From assembly GCA_033852095.1 (NCBI GenBank), contig JAWSVD010000523.1, positions 1 to 6,049 of the forward strand: DNA of 6,049 nt, given 5' to 3'. The position numbers and the translations under genes were made by a program. This stretch comes from CALCKW01 sp033852095 (GTDB lineage Bacteria; Pseudomonadota; Gammaproteobacteria; CALCKW01). The notes below the pieces were generated by a model. The model did not search any database and was not told the origin of the DNA. It saw nothing but the letters and a program-made list of their open reading frames with translations. Of the stretch, positions 1-6,049 are shown piece after piece. The first letter of the stretch is position 1. Each line of letters begins with the position of its first letter.

Positions 1-814
1 CGCGTGCGCCGACTTGGGCCGCCTTCAGCGCTGCTCGTACGGCAGCTTCCACCACCGCGTGTACCTCCGCGTATCCCGCGGGCGCTTCGCCGATGGCGAT
101 CATGCGCGTCATGTCGCTGGGAAAGCCGTCTTTGCGGCCACCGATGTCGGTGACGATGACATCGCCGGGCTGAATTACGTAATCACCCGGTGCGTGGTGC
201 GGGTGTGCGCCGTTGGCACCGGCCGCGACGATCACAAATTCGGTCGCCGCGCCTTCTTGGGCAAAGGCTGCGCGTATGACGTCGGCGAGTTCGCGTTCTG
301 TCATGCCGGCCCGCGCGTTTTCGGCGGCGCTGAGCAGGGCCCTGTCGTCGATCAGTGCGTTCATTTTCAAGTGCTGGTATTCGGCCTCGTCCTTGTGCAT
401 GCGCATCCAGCCCAGGGTATCGAGGCTGAAGCTATGCTTGGCTGCGGGCAGCGCCCCCAATAACAGCAGAGCGAAGTCGGCGCGCATGGTCTCGTCCAGT
501 GCGACGTGCTGGCAATCGCTCGCGTCGAGCGCCACGAGTGCGCTTGTCAGCGCAGCCTCCGGGCCATGCTCGTCGGCCCAGCAGTGCAGCGGGATGTCCG
601 ATTTGGCCATGACTTCTCCGGCGCTCAGCGCGGGGCAGAGCATGACCGCTGCGGATGCCGATATGAGCAGCAGGCAAGGGCGCTCGTCGGCGTGCGGGTG
701 GAAGCCCAGCAGGTATAACATGTGCGTGCCCGGGCTTACGGCCAGCAGCTCGCTGCCCTCTATCTGCATGCGCTGGCGAAGTGTGTCGAGGCGGAGGCTG
801 AGTATATCGCTCAT
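1..814 (-). CDS. M24-family metallopeptidase, Xaa-Pro aminopeptidase/creatinase type (C-terminus beyond left edge)
   Basis: Reading leftwards from the ATG at 814-812, the frame stays open for 271 codons and runs off the window, so the C-terminal part is missing. Residues about 1-145 resemble a creatinase-type N-terminal domain, and the pita-bread catalytic domain begins near residue 150. Visible catalytic features are AHPHHAPGD (His206 fits the proton-shuttle histidine) followed by VTDIGG with Asp223 and PSDMTR with Asp234. The 17- and 11-residue spacings match His243, Asp260 and Asp271 of E. coli aminopeptidase P. The remaining metal ligands (one His, two Glu) should lie in the missing part. 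The family cleaves the bond before proline in peptides, or hydrolyses creatine-like compounds; the exact substrate cannot be told here. There is no signal peptide, so it is probably cytoplasmic. A GGAA lies 9 bases before the ATG. The gene is divergent from the ProC-like gene. Confidence 0.88.
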   Translation of the reverse strand, partial: MSDILSLRLDTLRQRMQIEGSELLAVSPGTHMLYLLGFHPHADERPCLLLISASAAVMLCPALSAGEVMAKSDIPLHCWADEHGPEAALTSALVALDASDCQHVALDETMRADFALLLLGALPAAKHSFSLDTLGWMRMHKDEAEYQHLKMNALIDDRALLSAAENARAGMTERELADVIRAAFAQEGAATEFVIVAAGANGAHPHHAPGDYVIQPGDVIVTDIGGRKDGFPSDMTRMIAIGEAPAGYAEVHAVVEAAVRAALKAAQVGAR

Positions 815-946
815 GGGTTTCGGTTCCGGGAATGATGTGGGTTATTGTGATCCACAGTCTCTGCGGCTACAAGTGGTGCTCGTTAAAGGATAGGTACTCG
901 CTATACGCGGCGGGCAGACAATGACCAGACTCTAGGGAGAAGACAA
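815..946. promoter_or_regulatory. Divergent promoter region between the M24 peptidase and the ProC-like gene
   Basis: This 132-base gap holds two candidate sigma-70 promoters that face each other on the same bases. On the plus strand TTGTGA (845-850), a 17-base spacer and TACAAG (868-873) would drive the ProC-like gene. On the minus strand TTGTAG (complement of 867-872), a 17-base spacer and CACAAT (complement of 844-849) would drive the peptidase. Each box matches consensus at only 3-4 of 6 positions, so the promoters are tentative. The dyad TGTG-ATC-CACA lies at 846-856, and a second TGTGG at 836-840 forms a looser 21-base dyad with the CCACA at 852-856. A regulator bound there could affect both genes. 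No known operator consensus is matched with confidence. Confidence 0.35.
934..940 (+). promoter_or_regulatory. Ribosome binding site of the ProC-like gene
   Basis: AGGGAGA lies 6 bases before the ATG at 947 and is a good Shine-Dalgarno match. It supports that ATG over the next in-frame Met codons, which would also remove the nucleotide-binding glycine motif. Confidence 0.7.
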
Positions 947-1732
947 ATGGTTTTAGGGATATTGGGTGTAGGGCATCTCGCCAGTTACGTGGTGCAGGGC
1001 TTGCGCCACAGCGGTGATCAGCGCCGCATTGTGCTGTCACCGCGCAATGCGCTTGTGGCGGCGGATCTGGCGCAGCGCTTCGATTGCGAAGTCGCACCCA
1101 GTAATCAGGCGGTGATCGACGTTGCGGACGTCCTGATGTTGGCGGTGCGCCCCGGTCAATACGAGAGCATGCTCTCGGGCTTGGCTTTTGTCCCCGGCCA
1201 GCTGGTGATATCGGTGATGGCCGGTGTTAGTTTGGCGCAATTGAAGGCGCAGGCAAACCTGCGGGACGCGACACTGGTGCGGTCATTGCCGGTGCAGTGC
1301 GCGGCAGTGGGGGCCGGGCCTGTGCCCGTGTTCCCAGGCCACGGCTGTGCCCAGTCGCTGTTGTCCCAGCTGGGGTCGGTGGTGGTTTTGAGCAGTGAGC
1401 AGCAGTTCGAGACAGCTTCAACCATTGGTTGCATGCACGGCTGGGTCTATCCCTGGCTACAAGAGATGACGGCATGGGCTCAGGCCCAGGGCCTGGATGC
1501 GGCTGTCGCCCAGGAACTCACTCTCGCGGCAGTGTCAGGCGCAATCGCCTACAGCGGCGAGCAGGGTGTTGGCAGCATGCAGCGCATCGGCGAAGGCATT
1601 GCAGGAGAGGGCACTTATACCTTGGCGGGCTTGGCGGTCTTGCAGCAGGGGCAGGGTTTGGCTGCATGGACAGAGGCCATGCAGTCGGTGACGCGGTCTG
1701 CATCTGAGGAGTCGGGCGAAGGTGGGGATTAG
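947..1732 (+). CDS. Pyrroline-5-carboxylate reductase (ProC)-like NAD(P)-dependent oxidoreductase, divergent active site
   Basis: The 261-residue protein is close in length to E. coli ProC (about 270). The N-terminal Rossmann half is recognisable: GILGVGHLA at 4-12 as the dinucleotide-binding glycine motif, AVRP at 66-69 where ProC has AVKP, ISVMAGVSLAQL at 88-99, and VRSLPVQCAAVGAGPVPVF at 111-129 where ProC has VRxMPNxPxxVGxG. The C-terminal dimerisation half aligns with E. coli ProC by eye without gaps through its two motifs, but both are changed. SGSAPAY corresponds to IGCMHGW (160-166), and SPGGTT corresponds to GEGTYT (220-225). These motifs shape the pyrroline/proline site, so an orthodox proline-forming role is doubtful. 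It may be a paralogue acting on another cyclic imine or amino acid, or a low-activity relative. It is probably cytoplasmic. It is divergent from the Xaa-Pro-type peptidase and convergent with iclR. I left the symbol blank because proC proper is not supported. Confidence 0.8.
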   Translation: MVLGILGVGHLASYVVQGLRHSGDQRRIVLSPRNALVAADLAQRFDCEVAPSNQAVIDVADVLMLAVRPGQYESMLSGLAFVPGQLVISVMAGVSLAQLKAQANLRDATLVRSLPVQCAAVGAGPVPVFPGHGCAQSLLSQLGSVVVLSSEQQFETASTIGCMHGWVYPWLQEMTAWAQAQGLDAAVAQELTLAAVSGAIAYSGEQGVGSMQRIGEGIAGEGTYTLAGLAVLQQGQGLAAWTEAMQSVTRSASEESGEGGD

Positions 1733-1818
1733 TCTTTGCTTTCCGCAGGGCACCTAGAGCGGATAACGGTATCGACCGACTAAGCGCAGGACTTAGATCT
1801 CGCCGAACCCCGCTGTGG

Positions 1819-2610
1819 CTATGCGCCGATTTCGCCCAGCGGAGGCAGTCGCCGTGAGGCGGTCGCAGCGGCTGCTGTCACCCAGTTTTTCCAGTGCTCC
1901 ATGTCTTCGGCCTGCACGCGGAAGCTCGGCGCCGACAGTCCCAGCGCTGCCACGGGTGTGCCGCGTCGATCCAATAGAGGAGCCGCAATGGCAACAATAC
2001 CGGCGAAATGTTCTTCGCGGTCGACGGCTACGCCCTGCGCTTTCACCTGCATCAATTCAGCGACGATGGCGTCCCGGTCGGTGATGGTCTGCGGGGTGAA
2101 CTGGGTGATGGCGCAACGGTCCAATATGTCGCGCTGCTGCACGGTGTCCAGCTGTGCCAAGAGGGCTTTGCCCGGGGCACAACACCAGGCGGGAGCCTGA
2201 CTGCCGATGCCGATGGCGGTGCGCAAGCTCTCGCGGCTCTCGATGCTATCGATGGCCACCACCGCTGTGTCGGCGGGCACATACAGCAGGGCGGTCTCGC
2301 CACTGCGCTCTGCCAGATCTTGCAGCAGGTCGCGGTTAAGGGAGCGCAAATCACTGTCGGCCCAGATGCGGTTGGCCCACTCCAGCAATTGCAACGCGCC
2401 GCGGTAGGTCTGCGTGGGGTTGTCCAAGCTGATCAGGCCCTCGCTGATCAGGTCGGCGAGGGTGCGGTGCAAGCTGCCTTTGGGCATGCCGCTGCGTGCG
2501 TGTAAGTCGCTGAAACGCATCGGCTCGCTGACACAGATCAATTGCAGCAGCCGCAGGCCGCGCACCAGCGCGCCTGTTTTAGCTTCACTGCTAGAGGGTG
2601 AGTCAGCCAT
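1819..2610 (-). CDS. IclR-family transcriptional regulator
   Basis: The 263-residue length is typical of the family. An N-terminal winged helix-turn-helix spans about residues 13-73, with recognition-helix region MRFSDLHARSGMPKGSLHRTL and wing GLISLDNPTQTYR. The effector-binding domain spans about 85-255 and carries the family pattern VAVDREEHFAGIVAIAAPLLDRRGTPVAALGLSAPS (about 194-228; read as consecutive short motifs). The segment before GKALLA is WCCAPGKALLA (142-152), where many members have HxTAxGKALLA, so the ligand pocket may differ. The gene starts 150 bases from galK on the opposite strand, and a perfect IclR-type palindrome lies between them. This makes it the likely regulator of galKT and of itself (inference). 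Whether it represses or activates, and its ligand, are unknown; galactose or a galactose derivative is the natural guess. The ATG at 2610-2608 has only a weak AAGG 13 bases upstream. Confidence 0.93.
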   Translation of the reverse strand: MADSPSSSEAKTGALVRGLRLLQLICVSEPMRFSDLHARSGMPKGSLHRTLADLISEGLISLDNPTQTYRGALQLLEWANRIWADSDLRSLNRDLLQDLAERSGETALLYVPADTAVVAIDSIESRESLRTAIGIGSQAPAWCCAPGKALLAQLDTVQQRDILDRCAITQFTPQTITDRDAIVAELMQVKAQGVAVDREEHFAGIVAIAAPLLDRRGTPVAALGLSAPSFRVQAEDMEHWKNWVTAAAATASRRLPPLGEIGA

Positions 2611-2630
2611 GATTTGTTATTTGCCTTTTT

Positions 2631-2645
2631 TGGAACATTGTTCCA
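2631..2645. promoter_or_regulatory. Perfect 15-bp palindrome, probable IclR-family operator
   Basis: TGGAACATTGTTCCA is a perfect inverted repeat: 7-base half-sites TGGAACA and TGTTCCA around a single central T. IclR-family operators commonly have TGGAA...TTCCA type half-sites of this size, so it fits the adjacent regulator. Its centre is 28 bases upstream of the iclR start codon and 123 bases upstream of galK. A site at this position could block both transcription directions. That it binds this particular regulator is inference. Confidence 0.72.
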
Positions 2646-2668
2646 TGATTGTGCGCTGTGAGCAATAT
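2637..2668. promoter_or_regulatory. Candidate divergent promoters of iclR-family gene and galK
   Basis: On the minus strand TTGCTC (complement of 2660-2665), a 17-base spacer and AACAAT (complement of 2637-2642) could serve the regulator gene, with its -10 box inside the palindrome. On the plus strand TTGTTC (2638-2643) overlaps the palindrome's right half and could be the -35 box for galK with CAATAT (2663-2668), although that spacer is 19 bases and the -10 is poor. Both are weak matches; a galK promoter elsewhere between 2645 and 2750 is possible. Confidence 0.25.
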
Positions 2669-2760
2669 GCTGTGCTCTCCGGCGGCTGGCGACTGCAGGA
2701 TTCAGCGCTGCTGTCGTTAACCGCGCGCACCGCTTTTCTGATTTTATCCGAGCGAGAAAC

Positions 2761-3936
2761 ATGATTGATTTAGAAGCACTGCAGGCCCAGTTCTATGAGC
2801 GCTTCGGCGAGGGCGAGGCGCCGCGTGTGTTCTTTTCCCCAGGGCGCGTCAACCTGATCGGTGAGCACATCGATTACCACGGTGGCTTGGTATTGCCCTG
2901 CGGCATTGACCGCGGCACCGCGCTGATGATCCGGCCGAGCGGTGACGGCACGACCAAGCTCGCCTCCACTAACTTTGATCTGATCGCCATTCTCAGTGCC
3001 GAGCAGTGCAGGAAAAAGTTGGGCGAATACTGGGTGAATTACCCGCTGGGCGCGCTCTCCAAATTGCGCGAAGTACAGGCAGATCTGGGTGCTTTTGAGT
3101 GCCTGTTCAGTGGTGATATACCGAATGGGACGGGCTTGTCTTCTTCCGCTTCCGTGTTGGTGGTCATGGCATACGCCGTGAATGAACTCGCCGGCTTGGG
3201 TCTGTCACGCTTGGGTCTGGTGCGCTTGGCGCAGGCTGCTGAAAATGATTTCGTGGGCTTGCAGTGCGGCATCATGGATCAGTTCGCTGTCACCATGGCG
3301 GAGCCGCAGCACGCGATGCTGCTCGATTGCCAGAGCTTACAATACGAGCAGCAGCCGCTGCAGCTCGGCGAGTATTGCCTGCTGATTGCCAACTCCGGTC
3401 AACGCCGTGAGTTGGCCGAATCCGGCTACAACGAACGCTACGCGGAATCCAATGCGGCACTGGATAGATTGCGCTTGGCGGCCAGCCGCGAGATCAACTG
3501 CTTGACCGATCTGTCATCGCAGGAGTTTGAAGCCCTGGCAGCTGCTCTGGTCGATGAACCGGTGTTGGCAGCCCGAGCGCGCCATGTAATCGAGGAGAAC
3601 GAGCGGGTGAAACGTGCGGCCAATGTGTTACAGGCGGGCGATTTGCAGGCCTTCGGCGTCTTGATGAGTGAATCACATGCCTCCCTGCGCGATCTCTACG
3701 CCGTCAGTACCACCGCAATTGACGCTCTGGTGGAGGAATCCATGGCGGTGCCCGGTGTGCTCGGCAGCCGCATCACCGGTGCTGGTTTTGGTGGCTGCAC
3801 CGTCAGCTTGCTGCGTCGCGACGCGGTGGACACCTTCTGTGAGCAAGTCAGCGAGCGATACCGGGCGCGCACCGGTCTAGAGGCTGAATTTTTAGTGGTT
3901 GAGCCCAGTCGCGGTGTGCACGAGGTGCAGCTGTGA
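2761..3936 (+). CDS. galK: Galactokinase
   Basis: ATP-dependent phosphorylation of alpha-D-galactose to galactose-1-phosphate, first committed step of the Leloir pathway, cytoplasmic. The 391-residue protein (E. coli GalK is 382) has all the GHMP-kinase signatures. The galactokinase signature GRVNLIGEHIDYHGG is at 28-42, including Arg29, Glu35, His36 and Asp38 of the sugar site. The phosphate-binding loop GTGLSSSAS is at 123-131. CGIMDQFAV (169-177) carries the catalytic base Asp173, matching Asp174 of E. coli. The C-terminal motif GSRITGAGFGGC is at 335-346. The Asp after the GEH motif and the intact DYHGG argue for galactokinase over mevalonate or homoserine kinase. The ATG at 2761 is preceded only by a weak GAG, but the length fits. 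The stop overlaps the galT start, so the two are translationally coupled. It is probably controlled by the divergent IclR-family regulator. Confidence 0.97.
   Translation: MIDLEALQAQFYERFGEGEAPRVFFSPGRVNLIGEHIDYHGGLVLPCGIDRGTALMIRPSGDGTTKLASTNFDLIAILSAEQCRKKLGEYWVNYPLGALSKLREVQADLGAFECLFSGDIPNGTGLSSSASVLVVMAYAVNELAGLGLSRLGLVRLAQAAENDFVGLQCGIMDQFAVTMAEPQHAMLLDCQSLQYEQQPLQLGEYCLLIANSGQRRELAESGYNERYAESNAALDRLRLAASREINCLTDLSSQEFEALAAALVDEPVLAARARHVIEENERVKRAANVLQAGDLQAFGVLMSESHASLRDLYAVSTTAIDALVEESMAVPGVLGSRITGAGFGGCTVSLLRRDAVDTFCEQVSERYRARTGLEAEFLVVEPSRGVHEVQL
3922..3925 (+). promoter_or_regulatory. Ribosome binding site inside the galK end that sets the galT start
   Basis: GAGG lies 7 bases before the GTG at 3933-3935. 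The GTG overlaps the galK TGA (3934-3936) as GTGA, a classic coupling arrangement. The site supports GTG as the galT start; the first recognisable GalT residues (RRWHPLRNEW) follow within ten codons. Confidence 0.6.
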
Positions 3937-4970
3937 GTGCTGCAACAGGCAATTGGGAGCGCCGCTGGCACCCGCTGCGCAACGAATGGGTGATCATCTC
4001 GGCGCGCACCAGTGATCGGCCTTGGTCCGGTGCGGTGGTCGAGCAGTCTGTCAACAGCGCGCCGATGCACGACCCCGAGTGTTTTTTGTGCCCGGGAGTG
4101 ACCCGCGCCGTGGGCACAGGGATGCCGATGTACGAAATGACATATGCCTTTGACAATGATTTCGCAACCCTGTCCGCCGAGGCGCCAGAAGTTAGCTCCC
4201 CGAGCCCCTTGAGCCGCCGCGATGTGGCCGCTGGACGCTGCCGCGTGCTGTGTTGGCACCCGCGCCACGACCGCAGCTTGGCGCAGCTGAGCGCGGATGA
4301 AATGCGCGCGGTCACGCAATTGTGGCAGCGCGAGTGGTCCGAACTCTCGGCCGAAGAGGGCATCGCCCAGGTCATGATTTTTGAGAACAAGGGCGAGGCG
4401 GTGGGTGTGTCGAATTTGCACCCGCACGGGCAGATATACGCCACGCCTTTTGTCAGTGACAATGGCCTGCGCATGCGCGACGCGCAGGCGGACTACGCGC
4501 GCACAGCCGGCGGCAACATGCTGCTCGATCTGCAGGTGGACCCCGCCTGGCAGGGGCTGCAAGTATTGCAGGGCGAGCACTGGGTGGCGCTGGTGCCCTG
4601 GTGCGCCCGCTACGCCTACGAGGTGTGGATTATCCCGCGTCAGGCGGCGGCGCACCTGGGAGATTTAGACGCCGCACAGCTGGATGAACTGGGTGCTGTA
4701 TACCAGCGCTTGGTGCGCGGCTACAACGCCTTGTTTGGCGGCGAGGCACCGAACATCACGCTGTTGCACAATGCGCCCTGCGACGGCGACGCCGAAAATG
4801 TCCATTGGCAGTTCCACATCGCTTGCCAGCCGCCGCTGCGCGAGCCGGGCAAGCTGAAATTCCTGGGCGGCTTCGAGCAATCCGCGGGCAACATCGTCAA
4901 CCCCATAGAGCCGGAGCGTGCGGCAGAGAACTTACGACTGGCTCTGGGGGGTGAAGGCTGGAGCTCTTGA
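3933..4970 (+). CDS. galT: Galactose-1-phosphate uridylyltransferase
   Basis: Transfers UMP from UDP-glucose to galactose-1-phosphate, giving UDP-galactose and glucose-1-phosphate (Leloir pathway, cytoplasmic). The 345-residue length matches E. coli GalT (348). Landmarks in order: RRWHPLRNEWVIISARTSDRP near the N-terminus; CFLC with Cys50 and Cys53 as structural zinc ligands; RVLCWHPRHDRSL with His112 at the third zinc position; and FENKGEAVGVSNLHPHGQIYA, in which His163 is a zinc ligand and His165 is the covalent uridylylated nucleophile of the HPH motif. These correspond to Cys52, Cys55, His115, His164 and His166 of E. coli. The C-terminal part has NVHWQFHIACQPPLR and GGFEQSAG, normal for the family. 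The residue equivalent to E. coli Cys160 is Val159; other members vary here, so I expect an active enzyme. It uses a GTG start overlapping galK by 4 bases and is the last gene of the two-gene operon. Confidence 0.97.
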   Translation: MSAATGNWERRWHPLRNEWVIISARTSDRPWSGAVVEQSVNSAPMHDPECFLCPGVTRAVGTGMPMYEMTYAFDNDFATLSAEAPEVSSPSPLSRRDVAAGRCRVLCWHPRHDRSLAQLSADEMRAVTQLWQREWSELSAEEGIAQVMIFENKGEAVGVSNLHPHGQIYATPFVSDNGLRMRDAQADYARTAGGNMLLDLQVDPAWQGLQVLQGEHWVALVPWCARYAYEVWIIPRQAAAHLGDLDAAQLDELGAVYQRLVRGYNALFGGEAPNITLLHNAPCDGDAENVHWQFHIACQPPLREPGKLKFLGGFEQSAGNIVNPIEPERAAENLRLALGGEGWSS

Positions 4971-4971
4971 G

Positions 4972-4986
4972 CTGAGCATTGCTCAG
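4972..4986. terminator. Short hairpin between convergent galT and histidine kinase genes
   Basis: CTGAGC-ATT-GCTCAG is a perfect 6-base-pair stem with a 3-base loop, located just after the galT stop and before the end of the converging kinase gene. Neither strand has a following T-run, so a classical intrinsic terminator is not shown. It may act as a weak bidirectional terminator or protect the 3' end of the mRNA. Confidence 0.3.
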
Positions 4987-5045
4987 AAGCCAGTCGATAG
5001 CATTGCAGCGCTTAGTCTGTTGCTGCGTCTGGCACCGCCACTGAA

Positions 5046-6049
5046 TCAATCGTCGCTGGGACCGCTCAATGAGCTCTGTGGCACTGACAGTGACACGGTA
5101 GTACCGCTCGGATTTGAATCCACCACCAGCAGGGCGTTGATTGCGAGTGCCCGGCGCCGCATGTTGTGGATGCCGTGGCCGTTGCCCGCCTCTGCGCGGC
5201 CCGTGCCATTGTCCATGACTTGCAGCGCAAGTCCGCCACTGCCGTCTCCCGTTGCCGTCAATGTGATTTGACTGGCGCCGCTGTGGCGAAGGGCGTTTTG
5301 CAGTGCCTCCTGAGTGATGCGCAACAAGTTGGCCGCTGTCGCCGGGCTCAGTGCCTGAACATTGGGCAGCTCGCTCGCCTGCCACTGAAAGCCTATGCCG
5401 AAACTGTCGCACTGACTCTCGGCCCGCTCCCTGAAAGCCGCCAATAAACCGATCAGGTCTTGGTGGGCGGTGTCCAGAGATAAAATCATCAGGCGCAGGT
5501 CGGTGAGCGCTTGGCGCGCGTGCAAGCTGATGACGTCGTTGTCGGGTTTGTTGCTGCTGGCGCTGGCAATGATGCTCATCAGTTGGCCCCCTAAGCCGTC
5601 GTGCATGTCCGAGAGGATGCGCTGGCGCTCGTCGGTGACTGTGCGCTGGTTCTGTATTTTTTGTTCCCGCTGAAACGCTTTCCGCAACTGTGACTCGCGT
5701 TGTTCCAGCTGGCTCTTGAGGGTAATGAGCATGTTGTCCAGCTGACTTTGAATCTGCACAAAACGGACGATGAGGATCAAGCCGATGGTGGTCAGCACAG
5801 GCAAGAATGCGTAGACCAGTAAAAAGTTGGAACGCTGGGTGATCAAGCCCATGATGATGCCAATATCGTGCAGTGCAAAAACGGTGGCCATCAACAAGGT
5901 GGTGAGCACCAGGGTAGGCTCGCGCTGACCGCGCCAAGCGGCACGCGACATGATGGTGATTCCCCACACCAGATGGACGCAGGACACGGGGATGAGCAGG
6001 TATTGCTCCATGCTCAGAAAGTGCTCTGAAGGCACGGTGGCAGAGAGCA
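5046..6049 (-). CDS. Membrane sensor histidine kinase, HisKA_3 (NarL-partner) type, N-terminus beyond right edge
   Basis: Phosphorylates itself on His in response to a signal and passes the phosphate to a response regulator. Numbering from the GTG at 6035, about three hydrophobic membrane segments span residues 11-30, 41-64 and 71-91. A charged coiled-coil linker follows (about 92-135). The HisKA_3 box DERQRILSDMHDGLGGQL has His145 as the phosphorylation site. The HATPase domain shows the N box RITQEALQNALRHS (239-252), VMDNGTG (273-279) and GNGHGIHNMRRRA (284-296). The frame remains open upstream of the GTG to the window edge with more hydrophobic residues. The membrane part resembles the end of a 7TMR-DISM-type seven-helix sensor, so the gene very likely starts outside the window. 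The partner LuxR/NarL-type regulator is not visible and may lie beyond the right edge. It is convergent with galT, with 75 bases between the stops. Confidence 0.88.
   Translation of the reverse strand, partial: LSATVPSEHFLSMEQYLLIPVSCVHLVWGITIMSRAAWRGQREPTLVLTTLLMATVFALHDIGIIMGLITQRSNFLLVYAFLPVLTTIGLILIVRFVQIQSQLDNMLITLKSQLEQRESQLRKAFQREQKIQNQRTVTDERQRILSDMHDGLGGQLMSIIASASSNKPDNDVISLHARQALTDLRLMILSLDTAHQDLIGLLAAFRERAESQCDSFGIGFQWQASELPNVQALSPATAANLLRITQEALQNALRHSGASQITLTATGDGSGGLALQVMDNGTGRAEAGNGHGIHNMRRRALAINALLVVDSNPSGTTVSLSVPQSSLSGPSDD

Noticed and set aside
846..856. TGTGATCCACA as a CRP site
   Set aside because: CRP sites need TGTGA-N6-TCACA; here the half-sites are separated by 3 bases and the second half does not fit.
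213..893. Plus-strand open frame of 226 codons over the peptidase gene
   Set aside because: Ser/Ala-rich low-complexity translation antisense to a frame with clear M24 catalytic motifs; it also runs through the promoter region.
947..1732. Assigning the gene as true proC
   Set aside because: The SGS-PAY and SPGGTT motifs of the C-terminal proline site are both replaced, so only family-level similarity is claimed.
1733..1818. Small inverted repeats between the ProC-like and iclR-family genes (TCCGC/GCGGA at 1742-1763, CGGT/ACCG at 1767-1778, CTAAG/CTTAG at 1780-1796)
   Set aside because: Stems are only 4-5 base pairs and none is followed by a T-run on either strand, so a terminator is not supported; such short repeats are expected by chance.
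3696..4655. Long antisense open frame (319 codons) opposite galK and galT
   Set aside because: Explained by GC-rich codon use on the coding strand; its composition is Arg/His/Ala-rich and it lies over the intact HPH-containing galT frame.
4897..5967. Long open frame (356 codons) on the minus strand
   Set aside because: It overlaps the histidine kinase gene in another frame and is rich in His, Arg and Pro with no recognisable motif; the kinase frame has all family motifs.

Overview
This window (about 6 kb, GC-rich, dense, short intergenic gaps) looks like chromosomal DNA of a gammaproteobacterium. That placement rests on codon and GC style, the gene families and the use of an IclR-type operator; no ribosomal or other phylogenetic marker is present, so lineage below class level is not supported. 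I see no RNA genes, insertion sequences, CRISPR arrays, phage genes or long repeats.

Layout from left to right: (1) the N-terminal two thirds of an M24-family Xaa-Pro-type aminopeptidase on the minus strand, running off the left edge. (2) A divergent 132-base promoter region. (3) A plus-strand pyrroline-5-carboxylate reductase (ProC)-like oxidoreductase whose nucleotide-binding half is conventional but whose proline-site motifs are replaced. (4) A convergent minus-strand IclR-family regulator. (5) A 150-base divergent region containing a perfect 15-bp palindrome of IclR-operator type. (6) A plus-strand Leloir operon of galactokinase (galK) and galactose-1-phosphate uridylyltransferase (galT), overlapping by 4 bases. 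(7) A convergent minus-strand HisKA_3 sensor histidine kinase, running off the right edge.

How the genes work together: galK phosphorylates galactose and galT exchanges the product with UDP-glucose, giving glucose-1-phosphate and UDP-galactose. The IclR regulator is transcribed away from galK, and the palindrome between them makes it the obvious candidate controller of galKT and of itself. No galE, mutarotase or galactose transporter lies in the window. The left pair (peptidase and ProC-like enzyme) shares a promoter region where two candidate sigma-70 promoters face each other over the same bases, which suggests joint control; a link to peptide or imino-acid metabolism is inference. The histidine kinase has no visible partner regulator here and no evident tie to galKT.

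Most of the window is ordinary metabolism. The points most worth a second look are the IclR-type control of a Leloir operon and the altered active site of the ProC-like enzyme paired with an Xaa-Pro-type peptidase. I do not see a clearly new biological system.
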